Of a DNA stretch of 64,000 nt, positions 46,336 to 55,478 are shown one piece after another. Under the pieces are notes generated by a model. That model was not told the DNA's origin and searched no databases. It saw only the letters and a program-made list of their open reading frames with translations. The stretch is from assembly GCA_024196135.1 (NCBI GenBank), contig JAMQCK010000005.1, positions 245,960-309,959 on the forward strand. The letters run 5' to 3'. The position numbers and the translations under genes are program-made. Position 1 is the first letter of the stretch, and the number at the start of each line of letters is the position of its first letter. This DNA comes from Pleurotus ostreatus/Saccharomyces cerevisiae fusant. Taxonomy: Eukaryota; Opisthokonta.

Positions 46336-46685
46336 TTCGACGCCAGCCGTGGAGGAGTACAGGACAGGATGGACACAAGAGATGGAAATGGCACTTCGCA
46401 CGGGATTGATTGCATCAGCGGGATCAACCGGACTTCGGGCCGAGACGGACCGGTCACGGATGGTCTGTTCATCTCTTCCCTTATCAGGACATGGACTCAA
46501 CATGCACAACAATATGCATGCGGAACAAGAGAAAGTCTCAGAAACAATAAAGCTACGCCACCGCAGCCCGTGGCAATGCTGCTGGGTCCTTGCACACTCG
46601 CCCACATATATAAGGCCGATGCCAACACGTCTTCGCACATCGTCACCGTCACCATCTGCCTCCCCCGTCCCACCCACCGCTGGCT
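46336..46685. other. shared divergent promoter of X copy B and Y copy 1
   Basis: Only 350 nt separate the two start codons. The Y-side TATA box is listed separately; no clear TATA was seen for the X side. Confidence 0.5.
46607..46614 (+). promoter_or_regulatory. TATA box for family Y copy 1
   Basis: TATATAAG about 75 nt before the ATG at 46686. Confidence 0.55.
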
Positions 46686-48207
46686 ATGTCTTCCTCCAAG
46701 CCAGCGCCGATTCCAGGCGCTGTCGAGGAGGATGGCAATGGGCCACCCCTTCCGCAGACGCCTAAGCGAGGACGTCCTTCAAACGACCCTGCGCTGGCGA
46801 GGACGCCGACGCGCATGACGAAGGAAAGGCCTCCCGCGATCAAGAAGAAGATCGACGCTCTGATAGGAATGAGGGCATGCCTTCTCACGGGATTGAGACA
46901 CAAGTTCAACTTGAACACGGCGCATTGGTTGCGAAGAGAGCTTGCTCTATGTCATCCCGAGGTGGTCAGTACCATAACGCCGCAGTATCCGTGTCTTCAC
47001 ACTTTGCTAATGCGTGCACAGTTCAATCGTCTTCAAGATAAAATTGGGACTATTATCCAACTGCACGATGGTCGGATCGTGCGATCGCTGAGGCTCGATT
47101 CGTCCGACAACCAGGATAACTGTGAGTGCATCTCGACCTTCAAGTTGTCGACGACTAGCTCATTGTTGCCACGCAGTAAGCCCCGATCCTCATGCCTCAT
47201 TTGACGGATTTGTCCTCGGTTCAGGGCAGTGGTGTCTCATACCTCTTTCCTTGGACGAATGCCTGGAAAGGATTGCCAAGAATCCACATATGAGCGCACG
47301 TCAAGTTCGTCTTGTACCTTCGTCATCAAATCGTCTTGCTGATTTTCCATAGTGGTTCCCGGAGCGAACGTGGCTGTACAGAGTTCATGTATTTGCAGAC
47401 GAAGTCCCACTCACTCTGACCCGATGGGGACCCGTCATCCGCACCTACGACAAGTACATGTCGCCGGAACAGCTGGCGTCTGACGCCGCGGTGCTTGCCG
47501 CCGAAGGCTGTGAGCCCATCTTCACGATCCCTTCGACCAACCCGGACGACGTCGAGACTCTGTGGCGCGTTGAAGCCGCCAACAAGCAGCGCGAGGATGG
47601 GAAGTCCTGGATCCTGAGGTCGCATCTCAACCGCGCCAATGTCCTGGTCGACGCTGTGATCAAACTGCGTTATCGCTGGATGGAAGCCAAGGCGGGGAGA
47701 ATGAAACCCCTGTTCGGTCTGGATTCCGTGTACTACAGGAAAATATGGCCGGTGCTCCAGTATTGCTTCCAAGACGTTCCGTCGCTGTGCCCCGCTGAAC
47801 TGATCGCCATGCCTGTTCCGGACGAGGTTCTCAACGCGCGTCAGTCCCAGGCTTTCTTGCGACCACAGACGGAGCCCGCTATCCCACCTACCCCGAAGGC
47901 TCCCGTCAAGCCGCGACCGGTCGCCGGCAGCGCACCGCCAGTTCGCGTGCCGTCTTCTGGATTCCTCGCCAAGCTGGACTCTCCGCCTCCGTCTCCGTCG
48001 CCATTGAGGCCCTTGTCGCCGACTCTGCCCATGCCCCCGCCTCCAGAGTCTACCCAAGGTACGCGCGGCTCGGCTCTCAAGCGCAAGCGCTCCGTCGAGG
48101 ACATCCCAACGGTGTACTCCAAGCCATCTCGTGGTGACACGCCGCCCGAGCTCGACGCGGACGTGCAGCACAGCAAGAAGAAGAAGCGCAAGTTGGCCGA
48201 CGACTAA
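46686..48207 (+). CDS. family Y protein, copy 1 (HNH-nuclease-like)
   Basis: Exons 46686-46964, 47022-47121, 47177-47304 and 47353-48207; 453 residues. After a Pro/Lys-rich tail, ACLLTG then NLNTAHWLRREL, LQDKIGTIIQLHDG, LRLDSSDNQDNLSPDPHASF, DGFVLGSGQWCLIPLSLDEC and WFPERTWLYRV. C-x2-TG, AH-x-x-R, N...H-x-x-FD and W-x-LIP match the fungal HNH class (PF13391 type), with the candidate metal-binding and catalytic His/Asn positions present. The C-terminal half is Pro/Ser-rich with two basic clusters (KRKR, KKKKRK) that look like nuclear localisation signals. Likely a nuclear protein; nuclease activity is inferred only. The intron-1 donor could be 3 nt earlier without frame change. Confidence 0.78.
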
Positions 48208-48612
48208 ACCCAATGGTACACCGCGTACAACCGTACGGCGGATAACGGCTGCGCCCGATATCATTGGCAGCGTCACGTCCCGACGAGCCCCTCGCGATGG
48301 CGCCTCCTTGCTTCCGTTCTTGTTTATCATTCGTCTTATTCTGTATTTATTCCCATGACATCTCCGCCCCGTCTGCTATGGCGGTGTTGTACGCTTTATG
48401 TTTGTACGTGTATGCCAATATATGTTGAGCAAGCGAATAGTCAGCGAGTCGAATCTTGGCGAGCCTTGGAGTGAGGGCGCCTGAGCAGACAATTCCCGTC
48501 GGCGGGAACTCATGAGCCCACCTATGTTATCTGGCGGCTAAGACCGGGCGCAACGCCAAGGGGGAAGCGGCGCTCGCGCAGACCAATTCAGAATTACGAG
48601 GACACTGGGCGG
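48208..48612. other. intergenic region
   Basis: About 400 nt after family Y copy 1; the body of an X gene would be expected here next to the lone first exon at 48613, but no homology is visible. Confidence 0.4.
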
Positions 48613-48711
48613 TCAGAACCCGTCCGCCGCATCGTCGGCTAGTTCTGGGAGTAGGTCATGGGCGTCGCTCCCTCGGGAAAATAGGCATCTCAGCCAAGGC
48701 TTGGACACCAT
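48613..48711 (-). pseudogene. family X first-exon remnant (copy E)
   Basis: An ATG-initiated frame of 32 codons reads MVSKPWLRC, then SDAHDLLPELADDAADGF and stop, clearly matching exon 1 of copy B (MVRKPWLKC, RLIPELADDADE). There is no usable donor at the expected place and no downstream X exons, so it is a fragment. Confidence 0.75.
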
Positions 48712-49357
48712 CCTAATAAACAAGAAAAGGGAGAAGGAGGGATGAACGTGAGAGGCAAGGACCAAAGACTGACCTTGCAATTCATTGACGGCCCAAGCCG
48801 ACGCTCCGACCACTCGTTACGTCATCTCCTCGTGGCGTGCTATTGTTCCTTTTGAGGCAACTCTCAACCGCGGACAACGCGGGGTCCATGAGCAGAATAC
48901 TGTTGAAGCTGTTGGAGCTGTTGCACTGAGATCTATATACTGTTGTACAGGGCATAAATTGGTAGGTGTGTTCGCCCAAAATTGCACAACTGCAGGGCGC
49001 GGCGACTCCCGACCGGGCGGGCAGGTACACCCATGGCGCATACTGCGCGGCGTGTTCCCTTTCTTCCGAGAACGTGCGCCAATCCATGTTGCCGGTGGCC
49101 ACGGAAGGAGGTAGGAAGAGCGAAGCTCTATTCCTCAGGCGTTCGAAGCCATACGGCGTAATGACGTGGTCGCGGAGTTGGGTCTCGAGATGCAGCAGCC
49201 GAAGGACGGCGTTCGTCGATTTGGCCTGTGCACAGTCCTGCGTGGCCGACGGTCCTGAAGTCGCGAAGCCGTCGGCTCGCGCGATACTCTGGGGCAGGCT
49301 GAGTCCCGTACAAGGGAGAGGGGAGGAGGTGGTCCGATTGAAGCGGGTTCATGAAGG
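48712..49357. other. intergenic region
   Basis: About 650 nt upstream of the X remnant and downstream of X copy C. Frames exist on both strands, but none carries family motifs. Confidence 0.4.
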
Positions 49358-50637
49358 CTAGACACCAGCATGCGCGTTGACGAAGCGACCGTCGAGCGAC
49401 GCCCCACAGACAAAGTAGGCCCAGTCGCTACTCGAGAAGTTTTTGGTCGGGAAATGCCCATTGCGCTGTACCCAGTCGGGGACTTTTGCGTTGACAGAGC
49501 GTTGACGAGCGTTATCGGCAAGAGATCCTTTGCGCCGGCGTCTGGCGGCTGGCCTGGGGCAATCGAGGGAAGAGCGCTTCTTGTTGCGCAGCGCGCGACG
49601 CAATGCGCATGGTTGGCGCGTTTTCGAGAACCACTCGAGGACTTTCGCGCGAGGTTCCGGGTTCTCGGAGGCGTCGACCTTGAGTGTATTGTCGATTTCG
49701 AGGGGGTCGCGGATGACGGGGTTGGGCAAAGAAGGAACAACATAGCCGAGCCTCTCGGAGTCGTTGATCGTGACATCGTCGTCTTCTCGGGCGGGAGAAT
49801 CGATGAACCATTGAGGGACGACGAGGTCGGGGGCCGTCCATAGTCGGAAAATGGTGATCAGGATCGGTAGCCATTGCCTGAACGCCGGCGGGCAATGATG
49901 GGTCAGGTGAAAATTGAGTGTGTGATTCGCGAAGTAGCTGACGGAAAATGGATGGGCGTAGCATTCCACGATGGGATAATCGTCGGTCCCTGGTTCCATG
50001 GGAGTGTTGAAGATCGGATCGTTGCCCCCGTTCAGGTCGTCTTCGGTCTGGGGGGCCATGGGGAACTCCTTTTGCAGCTCGCGGGCGGCGTCGGTCAATG
50101 GTACGTATGCATAGCGATATCTCCCGCTGGGGGAAGCAAACTGGGCGGAAATTGTCAGTGTCAGAGTCAGGCTATGTCGCTCGCTACGCACTGCAGTCAA
50201 TGGTCGACGCGGCGACATGTCATCCTCATCTCGGTCGAGGACTCCTGCATGGTTGACAAACTTCAAGAGTTCGAGGTAGGTCTTGAAGGTCGGAACAAGC
50301 GCAAATTCGTGGTTGACATAGAGATTGGCTATATCTGGTCGGACTGCATTCCAATCAGAAGATGGACCGGAGACAGGAGGACATGGCGTACGATACAATG
50401 CATTGTGGGCGGTTTCAACGTGATACATATAGCCTCCTCTGGCGAGACCCCATACCCATTCCATTCGGGCGACCTACCACAAGGTCAGTACGTCTGGCGG
50501 AGGGACTTCGAGGGTATACACGCCTTATCCTCATCTAGTTCAACACCTTCTTCAGTGACGGGGAAGAGTCGACAGCAGACCACCGGATCCTGAAGGCCGG
50601 AGATGGGACAATGATACCTGGGGTGGTAGGTCGGCAT
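49358..50637 (-). CDS. family X protein, copy C
   Basis: Proposed exons 50545-50637, 50392-50473, 50192-50343 and 49358-50140; 369 residues. Exons 2 and 3 are 82 and 152 nt, as in copy D. Motifs: YHCPISG in exon 1, EWVWGLARGGYMYHVETAHN, LRPDIANLYVNHEFALVPTF, RRPLTA, YRYAYVPLTDAARELQKEF, PQTEDDLNGG, VVPQWFIDSPARED and FPTKNFSSSDWAYF. Exon 1 is uncertain: homology runs about 8 codons past the donor used here (VELDEDKA), and no donor after that point gives the right phase. So copy C may use a different splice site or may be frameshifted. The C-terminal region is more diverged and Arg/Lys-rich. Divergent to family Y copy 2. Confidence 0.68.
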
Positions 50638-51323
50638 ATTTGCTGGGCCACTTTGCGCAGTGATGGGGGGAAGGAAGACAAGGGAAAGCGCTTTGACCGA
50701 CCCGCCTCGTGCACGTGAGCGCCAACACGTGCTTACACACGGCGATAAGTGTCAAAGCGGGACAATTACAGCTCGGCCAGCGCCGAGTCTTTGTGCAAAA
50801 TCCAGACGTTCGAAACTCCAATAGATAGAAAAACCCAGGAGCTCCCACCACCCCGCTCCTGCCGCCCAGGATTGACTTTGTTGACGGCGAGAGGGTATGT
50901 ATTTATCAAGGACATGAAGATTATTCGAGCTTTATGTGGCGCTACCCCTTTAGGTTACACGTGTTGGTGTGCATTTGACAAAGACTAGCCCACATGTCCA
51001 TTTTGGTCACGTCTCTGTCACAACAAGGCGTCGAACTTCAACTTCGGTGGCCCCAACCCCGGCGGGCAGGGTCTGCGACTGGTCTCAGCGCGTATCTCGC
51101 TAGCAAAAATGGAGATCTTGGCGCTTACCAGTTTGTCACCAGCCAGCCGCAGCAAATTTGGGCTATCGCGGCGCGATCGAATGTAAATGCTGCGCCTGAC
51201 CCCTGGCCATAAACCGGCCTCGAGGTAGACAAACGCCGGCTAACGACACAGATGAATGGTACAAATAGCCGCGTATGCTCGGTCCTCTGTCCGCCTCTCT
51301 CTGTTCCCCCCTCCATCCGCGCA
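50638..51323. other. divergent region between X copy C and Y copy 2
   Basis: About 690 nt between the two starts; an in-frame alternative ATG for Y copy 2 lies at 51252. No strong TATA box was identified. Confidence 0.4.
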
Positions 51324-52987
51324 ATGCCCGACGCGCAAGCCTCAGTCGAGTCTGGTGCCACCGACGTTTCTGACGACGTTACCGACACCGCCTCCTCTGA
51401 GTCGTCCACTGCGCCACGGATTCTTGTCTCTTCGCTCCCAGATACACCGAAGAAGCGCACACCTGCCAAAAGGTGGCAAGAGGGCAAGAAGAAGGCTATT
51501 ACGCTTGTAGGCTCCCCTTCTTGCCTTCTCACCGGCGTCACGATCCTGTGCTATTTGCTCCATCTCATCCACATCGTCCCACGTACACTTTGGAACTCTC
51601 ACAAGAGTCTTGTGCGTCTTCTCAGACTTATTATCATTCTGATTAATTGACGAGTCACTGTAGTTCATCCTTTTGCAGCGGGACATTGGTGTCGTCGTTC
51701 GGTCGGCCGATGGCACCACGTACCGGGTCCTTAATCTCGACTCTTCGCGCAATATGGAAATCAGTACGCCGGTCTGTTACATGTTATGCAAATATGCTGA
51801 CCATTCCACTCGACAGTGAACATACTCTTCCACAAGCTTTTCGACGGAATCTCCGTACTCAAAGGCCTCGGGAGTGGCGTCTTGTACATTATTCCGGAAG
51901 AGCTGGACAAATGCTTGAAGATTATCAGAGAAGGGCGGAAGAAAAAGCTTGATCATCGTCAGGTGCGTGCCCGTGGTTTGACCGACAGATTGGAGCTCAC
52001 TCATTATCGCAGATGTTTCCCGATCTGTGCTACCGGTACCTTGCCAATGTCTTCAGCGGCTGCCCTCCCATTCGTGTCGACCGCGTTGGCCCTCCGCAGC
52101 GCACGTATGCACACCTCGATATGGGCCAGGCGTCGAATGCGGAGCTGCTAGCAGGCGACGACGTGAACAGCCCAGAGGATACCGAGTATGAAGATGAAGC
52201 GGAGGCGCTGAAATCCCAGCAAATAGATCTCGAGGACGTTCCCGACGGATATGACACAGTCCCCGCGGGCGCAAACACCGAGTCATCCCATATGCTGCCG
52301 CGCGACGGCCCCATCGCCATTGTATCGCACGGCGGGCCTGTCTTCTTCATATGGGATGCTACATACAAACTCTGGGTGCGTCACCTGGAAGAGGTGAGGG
52401 TCGTCGAGGCAGAGCGCCAGAACGCCAAAGCTGGCGAGGGCAAGCAAGTCGTGATCCGCCGGAAATATCCACCCTTGTGCGCCTACGAAGTGACTCTCTT
52501 CGGCAAACTCTGGGACACGTGCTGGCCTTGGTTCATACCACGAACGACGCAAGACAAGAAACGCATTGATCAGCAAGTCGAGCGCGAGACCTTCGAAGGA
52601 CCAGTTCGAAAATCCGCTCGCCTAGCTGGAATTCAGTCGGCCTTGGAGGCGGCAGCTTCTCCTATGGGGCCGCCAAAGCCGCGAAAAGCTCTTACGGATA
52701 TGCCCGCTCCTGAACACCCTCAAGCTGCACTATCGGCATCGGGCTCTCGCTCGCGCAAGCCCTCCTTGAGAGCCATCGAAGCTGCGCCACCGGAACCGGG
52801 CCCTCGCTCACGCAAGCCTTCACTGAAGGCCATCGAAGCTGCACACTCGGCATCGGTTGCTCGTTCACGCAAGCTCTCGCTAAAGGCCAACGGAGCTCCA
52901 CCGTCCGAGAAACGATCAGCGCCTCCTACTCATCCGGACGCTCCCAAAGCCAAGAAGAAGAGGATTGATACTCAGCTTCGCGACTAA
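51324..52987 (+). CDS. family Y protein, copy 2 (HNH-nuclease-like)
   Basis: Exons 51324-51611, 51679-51763, 51817-51962 and 52013-52987; 497 residues (521 if started at the in-frame ATG at 51252, which has a poorer context). Core motifs: SCLLTG, LIHIVPRTLW, RDIGVVVRSADG, LNLDSSRNMEIMNILFHKLF, DGISVLKGLGSGVLYIIP and FPDLCYRYL. The C-x2-TG, IH-x-x-R, N...FH-x-LFD, YIIP order matches the HNH class as in copy 1. The C-terminal region has an acidic stretch, then VTLFGKLWDTCWPWFIPRT, and three repeats of about 23 residues with the core RSRKPSLKAIEA before a basic KAKKKRID end. Likely nuclear. Divergent to X copy C. Confidence 0.75.
52700..52920 (+). repeat. three in-frame coding repeats (RSRK-SLKAIEA units)
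   Basis: Units of about 69 nt in the last exon of family Y copy 2 encode SRSRKPSLRAIEA, RSRKPSLKAIEA and RSRKLSLKANGA separated by Ala/Pro/Ser spacers. Confidence 0.7.
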
Positions 52988-53404
52988 TCTATCCGCTCAG
53001 AATCTGCACATCGGCACGGCTCTCATCAAGTTCACGATTCCTCGTCTCGTTCCGTCACTCTTCCGAACAGATTGTCTGCCTTTTTGCAACCTGTCGCTCA
53101 TTGCTGGTCAGCGTGGTCTTCGAGGTCCCGCCCGCAGTGGTCCCTCCTTTTTATGCTCCGTGTATTTATGCGCTCTGTATTCCTGCATCCTGTTGTACAG
53201 TACATGTGCAAGTAATTATAGTGTTGTGGAAAATTGATCTCGAGTTACAACCACAAGCACGAGCTGCTGCTAGGACGGTAGGCAGAACTGATAGATTCGG
53301 CAAGGCATTGGCAGGCGCGGCCGGAGAACTACCTATTGGGGTAGCTGGGGTACAGCGCTGTTCAGGTGGTTTAAGGGAGACAGGCCGTTCACATACGTTG
53401 ACAT
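52988..53404. other. convergent intergenic region
   Basis: About 420 nt between family Y copy 2 and the F-box gene. Nothing seen. Confidence 0.4.
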
Positions 53405-55027
53405 TCACGCAGCGATCTCGAAGATAGGAACGAGCGCAGCTAGCTCTACCAGTGCATCATCTTCTAGTCCAGGCCGCCCCGACACCTTCACAGCCTCGAT
53501 CCTGAGCGCCTTCAAGGGACACCCCGCCGCCATTCTTGCTTTGACCAGCTTCACCAGGTCTGCACCCTTGAAAGCAACCGCTCCTCCCAGAATCAAGCGC
53601 TCTAGCCGCGGAAAGAGCTCGAGGGTAGTGAGCTTCGCGAGGAAATCCACCGGCACCGGCAGTTCTTCCACTGCATACCAGCGGAAATCGATGATGTCGT
53701 GCTGGGATGCGAGCTCGGCATAACTGCAAGACGATGGACGGTGCAGCGCAAGATTGCGAAGCGCACATGAGGAGCACGATAGGAATGCTGGAAGCGAGTC
53801 CGACAGAGTGCTGTTCGATTGATGATGACCTTCCCAGCGGGTGGTGAGGTCTTGCAGGGCCGGTGCCACGATATGCGCGAGCGTATTGCAGTTGTTTGTC
53901 CCATTCGCATCCAAGCGAATGCTAACAAGGTTGGGCAGGTTGACGACGCCGCCGACAGGAGCGTGTCCTTGCGTCTCGACTTTAAGAGCGATCGAGTGTA
54001 GATTTGGGCACTGCTGGAGAATTTCCAAGACGAACGCGATAGTGACTTCTGTCATAGCCAAGAACCGCAGTCGATTCCAGGGTAGGCCGGGTACGATCTG
54101 GGTCTGGATCGGGTCGCATAGCAGAACAGTTCGCAGGCGAGGGAAGTCGCGGAAGACGCCGCTATCGACCGCGAGCTGAAGGTGACGGACATCACCACTC
54201 AGCTCTTGTATTGGGGGAAGCGGTTTGCCCTCCAGAGCATCGAAGTCGCGGGGATGCTGAACGGAGAATGGCGAGCTGACGATGTGCAAGTGCCGCCATC
54301 GCTGCGTATGGTGAAGCAGGACGTCCAGAAACCATGCATTCGGAGGCTTCAGAAGGTATGACTGATGCTCAAATTTGATGGGCTGCGTCAAGGGAGAGTT
54401 GCCGGAGCGCGTGAGGAAGACCTCGAGTCGAGGTATGATCTTATTCTGTTTGCCGCTCTCCGGCCAAACGCTACCCAGCAGATCTCCATCGTCGGGCGTT
54501 GACCACGTCGACCACAGCGTTGGACACGCGAGCGCGATGTCTGTTGTACGAAATCATCAGCTTGGACCGACAACCTTCCGATATTTCGACGCACCCCTCC
54601 AGGTCTTGCAAACGGCAGCCAGTGCCAATGGAGCACAGAGAGGCGCGCTCAAATCTACATCGTTCCCACATGCCCACTCCATGATCTCCGTGAGGATCTC
54701 CTGCGGCAAGCGACGGATGGGCGCTATGTAGCTCCTCTGCACATCCAGCACGTTCTTCAACACGTTCCTCGATCCTTTCAAAAGGTCGAGCAGACGCTCC
54801 TGCTTGTCGATCACCTCGTCGATCTGTGTCCAGTACTCTTGCGTTCGCTCGAGGGCGGCCAACATCGATTGAGCTTCCAGTTCCGACGGGACATAGCCTT
54901 GGCGCAGAGCAGAGTTGTACGCAGGCGGGGGCGGGATCGCGCAGGTGAAGTGGAATGTGTAGCCACAGTTCTCGCAGAGACGGTGACTGAAGTATTCTGA
55001 GTGGTAGAAGTCGGTGGGCAGCTCCAT
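53405..55027 (-). CDS. F-box protein
   Basis: Exons 54595-55027 and 53405-54540; 522 residues. The N-terminus has a Cys/His patch (HRLCENCGYTFHFTC) that might bind zinc, a coiled-coil stretch (LAALERTQEYWTQIDEVIDK), then the F-box IAPIRRLPQEILTEIMEWAC and LAAVCKTWRGDIALACPTLW, assembled across the intron. The rest is irregular leucine-rich (LQLAVDSGVFRDFPRLRTVL, CPNLHSIALKVE, LPNLVSIRLDANG). This is the standard agaricomycete F-box architecture, presumed substrate receptor of SCF ubiquitin ligases. The start ATG is the first in the exon, with a TATA-like word upstream. Confidence 0.9.
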
Positions 55028-55478
55028 GATAGCGCAGCGTTGTTCGTACTCGAGGTCGTGGTAGAAGTCAACTCGCAGTCCGATCGCGCCAGACGTGACG
55101 CACGCGCCGCGTGCACCGGCGACCTCAGTTACTCGCTCGCCTCAACCATTGCAGAGGATGAGAATGCCTTCCATGATATATATGTAGGTCGAAACAGGAT
55201 ATAGTGAGCGTACCGGTGAGAACGAGTAAAAGACAAAGTAAAGAACATACGGGTGATAGACTATCGGTACTACTGTACAGAAAAAGCAAGCAAGCACGAG
55301 GACCAAACGAATGTGTCGCCGTCTCTACCTAACAGAGCGGCCAGCGTGATTTGTGTGGTTGTGAACAACTCCGGAAATAATAGTAGGCGGTGCATAGGAA
55401 TGCGCAATGCGAGGCCTGGATAGCAATAAATAAGAGCAATCAAAAGGAGTACCTTCGTAGATGTGGATAATGGCAAGC
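55028..55478. other. intergenic region
   Basis: About 450 nt between two minus-strand genes. A TATA-like ATATATAT word at about 55177-55184 could serve the F-box gene. Confidence 0.4.
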
